Positions 25,239 through 34,780 of a DNA stretch of 64,000 nt are shown one piece after another. Positions within the stretch are counted from its first letter, which is position 1. Each line of letters starts with the position of its first letter. The translations under genes were made by a program, and so were the position numbers. Source of the DNA: Sphingomonas vulcanisoli (GTDB lineage: Bacteria; Pseudomonadota; Alphaproteobacteria; Sphingomonadales; Sphingomonadaceae); NCBI RefSeq assembly GCF_011761305.1, contig NZ_JAAOZC010000001.1:62001-126000 (forward strand). The letters run 5' to 3'. The notes beneath the pieces were generated by a model, which was not told the origin of the DNA, made no database searches, and saw only the letters and a list, made by a program, of their open reading frames with translations.

Positions 25239-26417
25239 TCAGCGCGCGCGGTTGAGCGGCTTCACGCCTTCGGAGCGCAACCGGACGAGGCGGAGGTAGG
25301 CGTCGACCAGCTGCTGGTTGACGCGATCCCATTCGTAAAGCTCGCTCGCCTTGCGGCCCGCTTCGCCCGCGGCGAGGCGGATTTCGCTATTGTCGCAATA
25401 AGCCTGAATGGCGCGGGCGAAGGCTTCGTTGCGGCCGGGCTCGATCAGGCGGCCGTTGATATTGTCCTCGATCAGGCTGGAACTGCCCGTCGCGCGCGCC
25501 GCCACCACGGGCAGGCCGCAGGCCATCGCCTCCAGCGTGACGTTGCCGAATGTCTCGGTAACGGACGGATTGAACAGCAAATCTGAGGAAGCGAGCGCGC
25601 GGCCCAGATCCTCGCCGCGCTGGAAGCCCGCGAAGATGGCGTTGGCGGGCAGGCGCCGCTCGAACCATTCGCGCGCCGGCCCCTCGCCGATCACGACAAC
25701 GCGGTTGCGCACCCCGCGCTGGCGCAGGATGTCGATCGTCTCGGCGAAGACATCGAGGCCCTTTTCCATCACCAGCCGGCCGAGGAAGGTTATCGCGGGC
25801 ATATCATCATCGAGCCCGATCGAGCGCCGCCAATCCATATCGCGCGCCTTGGGCGTGAACACCGTGGTATCGACGCCGCGCGTCCAGATGCCGACGTCGT
25901 AACTCATCCGCTGTTCGCGGAGCAGCTGCGCCATCGACTCCGAAGGTGCGAAGATCGCGTCGCAGCGGCGGTAGAAGCGGCGCAGGATCGCTTCCACCAC
26001 AGGCTCGATCCAGGCCATATTGTAATAGCGCATGTAGGTTTCGAACCGGGTGTGGACGGAGGCGACGGCGGGGATGTTCCACTTGCGTGCCAGCGTCACT
26101 GCACGGTGCCCGAGGAATTCGGGCGAGGCGACGTGGAAGATGTTGGCGCCGAAATCCTGCAGATCGCGCTGCACCCAGAACGGGATGCCCACCGGCAGGC
26201 GGTATTCGCCGCGTCCCGGGAAAGGCATGCTCGGCACGCCGACAACCTTGCCGACCGATGGGAAGGCCGGCTTCTTGCTCTTGGGGCTATAGATGCGGAC
26301 CTTGGCGCCTTGTTTCAGCAGATAGCCGCTGAGGCGATTGAGGGCCTGATTGGCGCCGTCCCGGATATAATTATAGTTGCCCGAGAAGAGGGCGACGCGG
26401 AGCTCGGTAACGTCCAT
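25239..26417 (-). CDS. Family 4 glycosyltransferase (GDP-mannose-type alpha-mannosyltransferase-like)
   Basis: A 392-residue GT-B enzyme. The acceptor half starts LRVALFSGNYNYIRDGANQALNRL; the donor half has FLGRLVMEKGLDVFAETI, VVVIGEGPAREWFE and the EX7E-type block NPSVTETFGNVTLEAMACGLPVVAARATGSSSLIEDNINGRL. This arrangement resembles glycolipid mannosyltransferases such as MgtA, so a membrane glycolipid (possibly a sphingomonad glycosphingolipid) is a reasonable but unproven product. It stands alone between the PfpI and CHAP genes. Confidence 0.9.
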   Translation of the reverse strand: MDVTELRVALFSGNYNYIRDGANQALNRLSGYLLKQGAKVRIYSPKSKKPAFPSVGKVVGVPSMPFPGRGEYRLPVGIPFWVQRDLQDFGANIFHVASPEFLGHRAVTLARKWNIPAVASVHTRFETYMRYYNMAWIEPVVEAILRRFYRRCDAIFAPSESMAQLLREQRMSYDVGIWTRGVDTTVFTPKARDMDWRRSIGLDDDMPAITFLGRLVMEKGLDVFAETIDILRQRGVRNRVVVIGEGPAREWFERRLPANAIFAGFQRGEDLGRALASSDLLFNPSVTETFGNVTLEAMACGLPVVAARATGSSSLIEDNINGRLIEPGRNEAFARAIQAYCDNSEIRLAAGEAGRKASELYEWDRVNQQLVDAYLRLVRLRSEGVKPLNRAR

Positions 26418-26468
26418 CGGCGGCGTTTAGAAGCGTTGCCGTCAGCGTGCAACGCAGGAGGGAGCGGC

Positions 26469-26996
26469 TTACTGCCCGGCGTGGATCGCGTCGTCCGCCT
26501 TGTCGGCGATGGCCTTTACTTCATTGGCGACGGCCTTGGCGCCGTTGTAGATGAAGCCGTAGGTGGGATAGGCCTTGGTGCCGACATCGCCGATCGGCGC
26601 ATACCAGACGCGCACCGCGCTCCAGTCATTCTTGGCTGAGGTATCGACGACGGTGACGTCGCGCTCGATCTTGCCCTTCATGCCGCCCCAGTTGGCGTGT
26701 GTAACCTTGATGATGCGGTCCGAGACGATCTGGGTGACGGTGGCGACATGGCCCGAGCGCATCGAGGAGAGCGCCTTGAACACCAGCACCGAGCCGGGAC
26801 GCGGCGCGTTGCCCTCCGAATATTTGCCCGTCGCCTGGTGCCACCAGCCGGCGGCTGCGCCGAACAATTGAATGCCCGAGAAGGCCCGCGCGAACGGGGC
26901 GCACTGCAGATAGGATTGGGCGTTGGCGGCCGATGGCGCGGCCATTCCGATCATCATCACGCAGGCGGCAAACGCCACCTTGAGGCTCTTGTGCAT
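26469..26996 (-). CDS. Exported CHAP domain protein (peptidoglycan amidase/endopeptidase-like)
   Basis: A 175-residue protein with a signal peptide (KVAFAACVMMIGMAAPSAANA) and a CHAP fold: the catalytic Cys in YLQCAPFARAFSG, His in RSGHVATVTQI and Asn/His in VTHANWGG. Such proteins cleave peptide bridges in peptidoglycan. ATG 26996 places the signal peptide at the N-terminus. It is 51 bases upstream of the glycosyltransferase on the same strand; a repeat separates it from the M16 gene. Confidence 0.87.
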   Translation of the reverse strand: MHKSLKVAFAACVMMIGMAAPSAANAQSYLQCAPFARAFSGIQLFGAAAGWWHQATGKYSEGNAPRPGSVLVFKALSSMRSGHVATVTQIVSDRIIKVTHANWGGMKGKIERDVTVVDTSAKNDWSAVRVWYAPIGDVGTKAYPTYGFIYNGAKAVANEVKAIADKADDAIHAGQ

Positions 26997-27147
26997 CTGG
27001 GCCGAATCCCCCGATCCCGCTGGTTCGAGACCTGGGTATCCGGGCAAAGGTTAATCGGAAATCACGCTTGCGGTGAGCCGGGGGAGACGTGAGGTGACCT
27101 GTGGTGGGACGGAACTTTTGGGTGGAGCGGGGGTTGCAGGGCGCCTT

Positions 27148-27277
27148 GATCCTCCCCGGCACGGGGAGGTGGCGTCGCGTCAGCGGCGCCGGAGGGGGCT
27201 ATCTGGCGAGTGCTGCACTCGGTTGAAAGCCCCCTCCACCACCTTCGGCGGTCCCCCTCCCCGTGCCGGGGAGGATC
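27148..27277. repeat. Palindromic intergenic repeat, copy 2 (GATCCTCCCC type)
   Basis: About 130 bp with termini GATCCTCCCC and GGGGAGGATC, CCCCGGCACGGGG hairpins at both ends and an internal GGAGGGGGCT/AGCCCCCTCC pair. Same subfamily as 2863-2991. Its right end contributes two bases of the M16 protease stop codon (TGA on the minus strand at 27276-27278). Confidence 0.82.
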
Positions 27278-30080
27278 AATGGAGCGCTGCACTATCCAGC
27301 TTAAGCTGGGCGGCGGGGATCACCTCGGGGTTCAGGCCCTGCGCACGCAGCGCAGGCAGGAACTGCCTGGCGTCGCCCACGACCACCACGCTCGCCACCG
27401 CCGGATCGATCAGCGCCTTCGAGACGCGCTGCACCTCATCGGGGCCGATGGCGGCGATCTTTTGGGTCTGGCGCGTGATCTCGGCGGGATCGACGCCCTG
27501 CACGACGAGACCGGCGATCATGCCTGCGATGCCGTCGGTGGTCTCGACCGCATCGCCATAGCTGCCGATCAGCGAGGCCTTGCGTGCGTTGAGCTCTTCG
27601 GCGGGCACGGGTTCGGCGCCCATGCCCTTCATCTCATCGCGCATGATGCCGATCACCTGCGGCGCAGTGGGGTTCTTGGTCTGCGTGGCGACCGAGAGCG
27701 CGCCGGGCAGGCGGCCCGCCGAGAAGCGGCTGGAGGCGCCATAGGCCAGACCCCGCTTGACGCGGATCTCACGATTGAGCCGCGCCGAATAGCCGCCACC
27801 GAGCGCGGTGTTGGCGAGTTGCATCACGTAGAAATCGGGATCGGCGCGGCGGATCGAGGGGCGTGCGATCGTCACCGCCGCCTGTGGCGCGCCGGGCAGA
27901 TCGACGACGATCAGGCGCGGCGCCGGGTAGGGGGTGGCCGTCACCGCTGGAGCCGGCGCGGCGGTTGTTTTCCAGCCGCCGAACAATTTTTCGGCGAGTG
28001 CCTGGGCGCGATCGGGGGTGATGTCGCCAGCTAGGATCAGCGCACTCGTCGCGGGCGACCAGGTGGCACGATAGGCGGCAAGCAAGTCGTCGCGCCGGAT
28101 CGCGGGCAGCGAGGCGGGCGTGCCGTCGCCGGGCTTGCCGTAGGCGCCATCGCCATAGACGGCGCGGCCGGCGACCAGAGCGGCGAGGCTGGCGGGCGTC
28201 TTGTAGGTCTGCTGCAGGCCGTCGAGCGCCTCGGCGCGCGAACGATCGAGCTCCGCCTGCGCGAAGGTTGAATGAAGCGCGGAATCGGCCATCACCGCCA
28301 TCGCGGCATCGAGCTGATCGGATTTAACCGTCAGCGTGATCGTCGTGCCGTCGCGGGTCGCATCGGCATCGATGCTGCCGCCGGCATTCTCGATCGTGTG
28401 GGCGATCTGCGTGGCGTTGCGGGTCGGCGTGCCTTTGGTGAGCAAATCGGCGGTGAGCGAGGCGAGACCGAAGCGGCCCTGCGGATCGGCGGCGGTGCCC
28501 CGCGGGGCGATCATGTGGACCGTAACGATCGGCAGCGCATGCCGCTCGAGCACAATCACGCGCATCCCGTTCGAGAGGCGGCGCTCGACGGGCATCGGCA
28601 CGCTGGGGCTGACGGGTGCGCCGGGGGCGGGGGGCTGGGCGCGCTCGTTCGGGCCGAGCGCGGTGACGACGGGGACGTTGGCCGGGGTGATCAGCGGCAG
28701 GCTGGCGATGGTGGGCGCGGCGGTGATCGCGGGGCCCTTGACCTGCGGGAAGGCATCTGGGGCGAGATAGGTGATCGTCACCGCGGTCTGATCGGTCAGC
28801 AGGCGCGCGGCGACTCGCTGGACGTCGGCGGCGGTGACCGTCTGCAGCGCGGCGAGGCGCTTGTCGGCTTCGGAAGGGTCGCCATCGAGGATCACGCCCG
28901 ACCCGAGCAGCGAGGCGCGGCCCTGCGCGGTCTCGCGCTGCTTGAGCGCCGAGGTAACGACCATGTTGCGGACGCGCGTCATCTCCTCCTTGCTCGGCGG
29001 CGTATCGCGGATGCGCGCGATTTCCTTGCGCAGCGCCGCTTCGCCTTCGGCCGGGCTGTGGTTGCCCGCCATGATCGCGAAGGCCGCGATCGTGCCCGCG
29101 CCCTTCTTGAAATCGGCGATGACATCGGTCTCGCTGGCGATCTCGTCGCGGTAGACCAGATCTTCATGCAGGCGCGAGCTGTCGCCGGCCGAGAGGATGC
29201 CGTCGATCATGTTGATCGCGGCATGATCCTTGTCGTCGAGCACGGGCAGCAACCAGCTGATCGCGACCGCCGGCAGCGGCGTATTCTCGACGCGATCGAC
29301 ATAGCGCGCGGGTATCGTCCGCGGCGGTTCCTGCACGGTGACGCGCGGGATCGGCCAGGCGGGCTTGGCGATCGGCCCGAAATATCTGTCGATCCAGCCG
29401 TCGAGCTGTTTCGGATCGAAATTGCCCGAGACGACCAGCACGGCATTGTCGGGCCGATAATATTGGGCATGGAAGGCGCGGACGTCGGCAAGGCTCGCGG
29501 CGTCCAGCTCCTCGATGCTGCCGATCGTGCCGAGCGCATAGGGATGAACGCGGAAATTGGCGGCCGCGAAATCGCGCATGAACAGCCGGCCATAGGGACG
29601 CGCGAGATCGCCGCGCAGCTCCTCCTTCACCACATCGCGTTCGGAGGTGAAATCGGCCTGATCGACTACCAGCCAGCCCATGCGCTGCGCCTCGGCCCAG
29701 ATCAGCCGTTCGAGATGATTGGCGGGGATCGTTTCATGATATTCGGTGTAATCGTCATCGGTTGAGGCGTTGTTGTTGCCGCCGACATCCTCGGTCAGCC
29801 GATCCATCGTCTCAGCGGGCATGTCCCGCGTCGCCTTGAACATCAGATGTTCGAAGAGGTGGGCGAAACCCGATCGGCCCTTGGGATCGTCCTTCGATCC
29901 GACATCGTACCAGAGCTGTACCGAAGCCGAAGTGCCGCTCTTGTCCGGCATCTCAAAGACGCGCAGCCCGTTGGGCAGCGTGCGGGCGACATAGTGGAGC
30001 GGCGGCACCACGACCGGCGCGGCGGCGGCCGGGGTCGCACAGGCGAGAAGCAGAGCGATCGACGAGAGGATTTTGCGCAT
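27276..30080 (-). CDS. M16 family zinc protease, two-domain exported form
   Basis: A 934-residue protein with a signal peptide (ILSSIALLLACATPAAA). The first M16 domain has the inverted zinc motif HLFEHLMF (H-x-x-E-H) near residue 80 and the distal Glu in RDVVKEELRG. The second domain starts around residue 490 (VERRLSNGMRVIVLERH) and lacks a zinc motif, as usual for fused alpha/beta M16 processing-peptidase-like proteins. Probably degrades or processes periplasmic peptides. The stop codon lies within a repeat element. Confidence 0.93.
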   Translation of the reverse strand: MRKILSSIALLLACATPAAAAPVVVPPLHYVARTLPNGLRVFEMPDKSGTSASVQLWYDVGSKDDPKGRSGFAHLFEHLMFKATRDMPAETMDRLTEDVGGNNNASTDDDYTEYHETIPANHLERLIWAEAQRMGWLVVDQADFTSERDVVKEELRGDLARPYGRLFMRDFAAANFRVHPYALGTIGSIEELDAASLADVRAFHAQYYRPDNAVLVVSGNFDPKQLDGWIDRYFGPIAKPAWPIPRVTVQEPPRTIPARYVDRVENTPLPAVAISWLLPVLDDKDHAAINMIDGILSAGDSSRLHEDLVYRDEIASETDVIADFKKGAGTIAAFAIMAGNHSPAEGEAALRKEIARIRDTPPSKEEMTRVRNMVVTSALKQRETAQGRASLLGSGVILDGDPSEADKRLAALQTVTAADVQRVAARLLTDQTAVTITYLAPDAFPQVKGPAITAAPTIASLPLITPANVPVVTALGPNERAQPPAPGAPVSPSVPMPVERRLSNGMRVIVLERHALPIVTVHMIAPRGTAADPQGRFGLASLTADLLTKGTPTRNATQIAHTIENAGGSIDADATRDGTTITLTVKSDQLDAAMAVMADSALHSTFAQAELDRSRAEALDGLQQTYKTPASLAALVAGRAVYGDGAYGKPGDGTPASLPAIRRDDLLAAYRATWSPATSALILAGDITPDRAQALAEKLFGGWKTTAAPAPAVTATPYPAPRLIVVDLPGAPQAAVTIARPSIRRADPDFYVMQLANTALGGGYSARLNREIRVKRGLAYGASSRFSAGRLPGALSVATQTKNPTAPQVIGIMRDEMKGMGAEPVPAEELNARKASLIGSYGDAVETTDGIAGMIAGLVVQGVDPAEITRQTQKIAAIGPDEVQRVSKALIDPAVASVVVVGDARQFLPALRAQGLNPEVIPAAQLKLDSAALH

Positions 30081-30388
30081 CCGGTGATCCCTAACACGGG
30101 CCAGCGGTGAACGCTCCCTGAAAGAAACGGAATGCGGGCCTGCAAATCCCTCAAAAACCGCCGCTACCTTGACATTTCGAGAGTTATATTGTACCAAACT
30201 GGAACATCGATGCGTTGTTTCTCATTGTTGATTCGTAGTCCGGCGGTGCCTAATTTCGGGTCCGCTTGATCGGCTCCTCTAGCAGCGTGCTCCCGTTTGG
30301 GGCCGATGCTCGGGGGCTGGTGCGCCGCCCGCGGCAACCAAAATGATATATTCTCGTTCTCGGGCGGGAAAGGCGACAAGGGACTGAA
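30081..30388. other. Divergent intergenic region, M16 protease / bacteriophytochrome
   Basis: 308 bp without a convincing gene. It is locally AT-richer than the surroundings around 30170-30240. A TTGACA at 30169-30174 reads toward the phytochrome, and TACAATATAA-like bases (30183-30193, minus strand) could serve the M16 gene; neither has a clear partner element. AAGGGA six bases before the GTG at 30389 is the phytochrome ribosome binding site. Confidence 0.4.
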
Positions 30389-32938
30389 GTGGCGGATTTC
30401 GAGAAAGTCGATCTCACCAATTGCGATCGTGAACCTATCCATCTCCTCGGCGCGATCCAGCCGAAGGGCTATCTTATCGCGGTCAGCCGGGACTGGCTGA
30501 TCGCGCGCGTCTCCAAGAATATCCGTACCCTGCTGGGCCATGATCCCGATGATCTGATCGGATCGCCGCTCGCCGATTACGTGCCCTCCGTGCTGCTGCA
30601 CGATCTGCGCAACCGCCTTTCCTATCTGTCCGAACCGGACATGGTCGAGCGGTTGTTCGGGCGGCAGATCGGGACGTCCGGCCAATCCTACGATGTTGCC
30701 GTTCATTATTCCGGCGATCAGATCGTGATCGAGGCGGAGCCGGGCAATCCCGGCGACGAGTCCCCGATATCGGTGCGTGCGATGATGTCGCGGCTCGATC
30801 GCGCCAAAGACCTGCCCGCTTTTTATCGCGAAGGGGCACGGCAGGTGCGTTCGCTGCTCGGCTACGATCGTGTGATGGTCTATAAGTTCGCGGAGAACGG
30901 CAACGGCGAGGTCGTGGCCGAAGCGTGCAAGCCCGGCATCGGCAGCTTCCTGGGGCTGCACTATCCCGCCAGCGACATTCCCCGCCAGGCGCGGGCGCTC
31001 TATAAGCGCAATTTGGTGCGCGTCATCCGCGATGTAGCGGCCGATCCGATCCCGATCGTTCCGCAGATCGATGCGGCGGGCAATCAACTCGATATGTCGC
31101 TGTCGATCCTGCGATCGGTATCGCCGATCCACATTGAATATCTGAAGAATATGGGGGTCGCGGCGTCGCTGTCGATCTCGATCATCGTGGATGATGAATT
31201 GTGGGGACTGTTCGCCTGCCACCATTATGCGCCGCGATCGCCGACTTTTGAGCGCCGTTCGGTGTGCGAGCAGTTCGCGGACATGTTCTCGATGCGGCTG
31301 GAATCGCGCGAGCGGCGGCTGATCGGCGAATATGAGCGGCGCGCGCGCGACATATCGGACCAGCTGCTGGGCGCGGTCGCATCGGACGAGACGCTGCTCA
31401 ACGATCCCGATTGGCTGGGAGATATCTTGACCGGCGCGATCCCGGCCGACGGCGTAGGGGTGTGGATCAACGGCAATTCCGCCTTTTCTGGGACGACGCC
31501 GCCATCCGAGGATTTCCGGCGGATCGTGCGCGCGCTGAACGGGCTCCCCGCCGGGCGGGTGTTTACCACAGACTATATCGGCGGCCTGATCGAAGATGCC
31601 GGCGATTTTGCGGATCGGGCAGCGGGGATGCTGGCCATTCCGATCTCGCGCTCGCCGCGTGACTATGTGATCCTGTTCCGATCGGAGATCATGCAATCGG
31701 TGCGCTGGGCGGGCGATCCGCACAAGCCCGTGGAATATGGCCCCAATGGCTCCCGCCTGACACCGCGCGAAAGCTTCGCGGAATGGCAGGAGAATGTTAC
31801 CGGCCGGGCCGAGCCGTTCACCCCTTCCGAGGTGCGCGTTGCCGAAACGCTTCGGGCGACGCTGATCGAGGTCGTGCTGCGGCTGGCCGACGAAGCGGCG
31901 GCCGAGCGGCGACAATCCAACGCGCGCCAGGAAATGCTGATCGCCGAGCTCAACCACCGCGTCCGCAACATCCTTGGCGTGATCCGCGGCCTGATCCGGC
32001 AGTCCCAGCCCGACAGCCCCGAGGTCAAGGATTTCGTCAAGTTGGTCGATGGGCGCATCCACGCGCTCGCGCGCGCTCACAACCAAATCACCGACGATCA
32101 TTGGGGGCCGGCACCGCTCAAGGCGCTCATCGACGCCGAGGCAGCGGCCTTCGCGGCGACGCGGGAAAGCGCGATCATTGCCAAGGGCGATCCGGTGCTG
32201 CTCAATCCCGCGGCTTATTCCTCGATGGCGCTGGTCATTCACGAGCTGGTGACCAATTCGACCAAATATGGCAGCCTCTCCGGGACGGGCGAGGTGCACA
32301 TCGATTGGTCCCGCAACGGCAATGGCGATCTGGTCATCACCTGGACCGAAGTCGGCGGGCCGCCGGTGTCGCCGCCCAAGCGCAAGGGGTTCGGGACGAC
32401 GATCGTCAACCGATCCGTGCCTTACGATCTCGGGGGCCAGGCGAGGATCGATTATGATCCTGACGGCGTGCGGGCCGAGTTCGTCATTCCTACCCGGCAC
32501 GTATCGGAACCCAAGAGCTTCGCCGGGCGCGAGATCAAGGTGCACCGCCCGCACGTATCGAGTCAGCAACCGATCGATCCCACGCAATTCGGCAAAAAGT
32601 CTGTCCTGCTGGTCGAGGACAGCCTGATCATAGCGCTGGATGCCGAGGACATATTGGAGCGCTTCGGCGCCACGGTGCTGACCGCATCAACCCCCGAAGC
32701 TGCACACGACATCCTCGATCACCAGCATGTCGATTATGCTGTGCTGGACATCAACCTCGGCGATCAGACGAGCTTCGGGGTCGCCGATCGGCTTCGGGAG
32801 CTCGGCATCCCCTATTTCTTCGCCTCCGGCTATGGCGAGCAAGCCAATCTGCCGATGGATCACCGTTCCACGACGGTGGTGCAAAAGCCTTACACCACGC
32901 ACAATATTGCGCGCGGGATCGAAGAGCTGCTGCCGTAG
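30389..32938 (+). CDS. Bacteriophytochrome HWE histidine kinase with C-terminal receiver
   Basis: An 849-residue red/far-red photoreceptor. PAS-GAF-PHY core: the biliverdin-binding Cys lies in VDLTNCDREPIHLLGAIQPKG (about residue 12), the GAF signature is YPASDIPRQAR and the heme-pocket HH lies in FACHHYAPRSP; PHY follows to about residue 500. The kinase is HWE/HisKA2 type (ELNHRVRNILGVI; VIHELVTNSTKYG). A C-terminal receiver (about 735-849; LLVEDSLIIALDAEDIL, DYAVLDINL, VVQKPY) carries PYFFASGYGE, like the FAT-GUY receivers of alphaproteobacterial stress signalling. GTG start. No heme oxygenase gene is adjacent. Confidence 0.93.
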   Translation: MADFEKVDLTNCDREPIHLLGAIQPKGYLIAVSRDWLIARVSKNIRTLLGHDPDDLIGSPLADYVPSVLLHDLRNRLSYLSEPDMVERLFGRQIGTSGQSYDVAVHYSGDQIVIEAEPGNPGDESPISVRAMMSRLDRAKDLPAFYREGARQVRSLLGYDRVMVYKFAENGNGEVVAEACKPGIGSFLGLHYPASDIPRQARALYKRNLVRVIRDVAADPIPIVPQIDAAGNQLDMSLSILRSVSPIHIEYLKNMGVAASLSISIIVDDELWGLFACHHYAPRSPTFERRSVCEQFADMFSMRLESRERRLIGEYERRARDISDQLLGAVASDETLLNDPDWLGDILTGAIPADGVGVWINGNSAFSGTTPPSEDFRRIVRALNGLPAGRVFTTDYIGGLIEDAGDFADRAAGMLAIPISRSPRDYVILFRSEIMQSVRWAGDPHKPVEYGPNGSRLTPRESFAEWQENVTGRAEPFTPSEVRVAETLRATLIEVVLRLADEAAAERRQSNARQEMLIAELNHRVRNILGVIRGLIRQSQPDSPEVKDFVKLVDGRIHALARAHNQITDDHWGPAPLKALIDAEAAAFAATRESAIIAKGDPVLLNPAAYSSMALVIHELVTNSTKYGSLSGTGEVHIDWSRNGNGDLVITWTEVGGPPVSPPKRKGFGTTIVNRSVPYDLGGQARIDYDPDGVRAEFVIPTRHVSEPKSFAGREIKVHRPHVSSQQPIDPTQFGKKSVLLVEDSLIIALDAEDILERFGATVLTASTPEAAHDILDHQHVDYAVLDINLGDQTSFGVADRLRELGIPYFFASGYGEQANLPMDHRSTTVVQKPYTTHNIARGIEELLP

Positions 32939-33011
32939 CACCTGATTTGTTTGGTTGCTCGATCTGTATATAAGAGCGAGCGCAGTTGGGAGACTATTCC
33001 GGCGGATTGAA

Positions 33012-33812
33012 TTAGAAGCTCATCGCCATCTTGCGGCGACGCATTGTGCCACCGACCAGGCCAAGCCCGCCGATCATCATCGTCCAGGAAGCGGGCTCGG
33101 GTACGGAGGCGGACGCCGGCGCGTTCGAGACCCCGTCGCTGAACTCAAGCGACAGGTCCGGGTGGCTTTGCAGATAATCGCTATCGATCGTAAGGTACGG
33201 ATCGATATAGGCTGCGGTTTGCCCCGGCCCCATCGTGTCGACGTAAGTCTTGAGATAGAGGGTGTAGACCGTATTGGTCTGCATCGTACCTTTCAGATCG
33301 AAAGCGCCCTGCGCGCCGCAATTGGGGCAGCCGGAATCCACCAGAAGTGCCGTATTGCCATTGATATCTATCTCGGAAGTCGCGCGGCCGAGCCCACCGT
33401 TTGAAACTGCCGATGCGGTAGCGATACCGGAATAATCATAGGGCACCCATAGATCGTCTGGCGAGGTGATCATGACCGAATAGGTAAAATCGGCATATCC
33501 GGCCGTATAGTCGCCATATCCTAGACTTGCCGCCGGGCCTTTGTTGGAGCCTATCGCGCTCAGCTGAACGAATGGCGCAGCACTGGCCGAAAGCGTGATG
33601 ACGCTGGTTCCGCCATAAGGTCCGACGGCCGCGTTGGTCGATCCACTCACCTGTGGGCCTGCACCGCATCCACCGACTACATTGCAGTTATATTGGACAT
33701 TTGCATTGGCGGTAGCCGCCGGCAGCGTAGTAGCCCCGAAAGCAGCGGAGAACGGACAATAGAATAGCAATGCCTCCGATATGGCAATCGCAGAGCGTAA
33801 AAAGGATCGCAT
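33012..33812 (-). CDS. PEP-CTERM sorting-domain protein 1
   Basis: A 266-residue exported protein with an N-terminal signal segment and a C-terminal PEPASWTMMIGGLGLVGGTMRRRK: PEP motif, hydrophobic helix and basic tail, recognised by exosortase. The middle is Ser/Thr/Gly/Ala-rich with few charges and a VDSGCPNCGAQG segment that may form a disulfide. Likely a surface or secreted structural protein. Codon use is somewhat less GC-rich than in the housekeeping genes. Confidence 0.9.
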   Translation of the reverse strand: MRSFLRSAIAISEALLFYCPFSAAFGATTLPAATANANVQYNCNVVGGCGAGPQVSGSTNAAVGPYGGTSVITLSASAAPFVQLSAIGSNKGPAASLGYGDYTAGYADFTYSVMITSPDDLWVPYDYSGIATASAVSNGGLGRATSEIDINGNTALLVDSGCPNCGAQGAFDLKGTMQTNTVYTLYLKTYVDTMGPGQTAAYIDPYLTIDSDYLQSHPDLSLEFSDGVSNAPASASVPEPASWTMMIGGLGLVGGTMRRRKMAMSF

Positions 33813-33854
33813 ATTTACCCCCGGTTGATGCTGTATGAACCTCTTCTCAAAGGG

Positions 33855-34604
33855 CTATGCGTAGCACGGCCTAGAGCCCGCGACCGTTTTCTTGCGGCGC
33901 ATCACGGCACCGGCCAGGCCAAGGCCGCAGATCATCATTCCCCAAGAGGCGGGTTCCGGCACATCGGACGAAACAACCGAAAAATTGCTAAAGCTCACGG
34001 AGCCGGTCGCGCCATCCGCCGCGTTTGAAACATTGAAGATGCCGAAAGAAACGTCCCCGATTACGCCCGAACCGGAATAGGTTGCCAGCGTTTGGTATGC
34101 CCCGCCATCGATCGACATGCTATCGGTGACGACGTCGCCGATGCGCTGCAGCTGAAAAGTTACGATATTTGCCGCGGTGACGGCCGATGCACCCGTAAAG
34201 ACTCCATTGGTTGTGATAGAGCCGTTCGCAATCGGCGTTCCGTTGTTATAACTATTCGCGCAAATGCCCGTACCACTGCTCTGTACCGTGCTGCAAAAGC
34301 CAGCCCCATAATAATTATATGGACCCGTAGTAGGGATGTTGGTCATATCCAGCGTTATCGTGGCCGTGTAATCGCCCGAGAACAGCATGTTCGTGAAAAC
34401 ACCGGGCGCGATATCCGTTCCGGCTTCGTCCGGCCTGTAGGCAAATGTCAGGTTGCCGTTACCGGAGGTGATATAGGATGCGCCGGCATAGGGTGTCAGC
34501 GTTGGATCGAGCGTGATGCTCGAAAAATCGGCGGTATAGGTTGTCGCCCCCGCGGCGCCTGCAAGCGCGAGACATGCCGCAACTGCGGCCAATATTCGTT
34601 TCAT
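33855..34604 (-). CDS. PEP-CTERM sorting-domain protein 2
   Basis: A 249-residue exported protein: signal peptide MKRILAAVAACLALAGAAGA, a Thr/Ser/Gly/Asn-rich beta-type body and a C-terminal PEPASWGMMICGLGLAGAVMRRKK sorting signal. It lies 42 bases upstream of PEP-CTERM protein 1 on the same strand, suggesting a small surface-protein operon. A LuxR regulator lies upstream and a perfect inverted repeat is found in its upstream region. Exosortase is not in the window. Confidence 0.9.
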   Translation of the reverse strand: MKRILAAVAACLALAGAAGATTYTADFSSITLDPTLTPYAGASYITSGNGNLTFAYRPDEAGTDIAPGVFTNMLFSGDYTATITLDMTNIPTTGPYNYYGAGFCSTVQSSGTGICANSYNNGTPIANGSITTNGVFTGASAVTAANIVTFQLQRIGDVVTDSMSIDGGAYQTLATYSGSGVIGDVSFGIFNVSNAADGATGSVSFSNFSVVSSDVPEPASWGMMICGLGLAGAVMRRKKTVAGSRPCYA

Positions 34605-34704
34605 GATGATGACCCCCCGATAGCCCGCCTGCGCTCGACAAAGAATCAAGCGCGGGCAAGCAAGCTTACCGCAAATTAATCATGGGGAATCGGGTGGCTG
34701 TGCA

Positions 34705-34722
34705 ATAATCCAAACGGATTAT
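34705..34722. promoter_or_regulatory. Perfect inverted repeat ATAATCC-AAAC-GGATTAT
   Basis: Seven-base arms around a four-base centre, located between the LuxR stop and the PEP-CTERM 2 start, about 100 bases upstream of the latter. It could be an operator for the adjacent LuxR regulator or part of its terminator (there is no long U-run). Confidence 0.4.
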
Positions 34723-34780
34723 ACGGCCCGAACCACTCTGCCGACCGGCCTGTTTCAGACGGCGATCCAGGGTGAATGGC

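Noticed and set aside
30190-30240. EcfG-type promoter upstream of the bacteriophytochrome (GGAAC at about 30201)
   Set aside because: The nearest CGTT is only seven bases away and no other match has correct spacing.
30164-32587. 807-codon minus-strand open frame opposite the bacteriophytochrome
   Set aside because: Shadow frame; the + strand carries PAS-GAF-PHY-kinase-receiver motifs in order.
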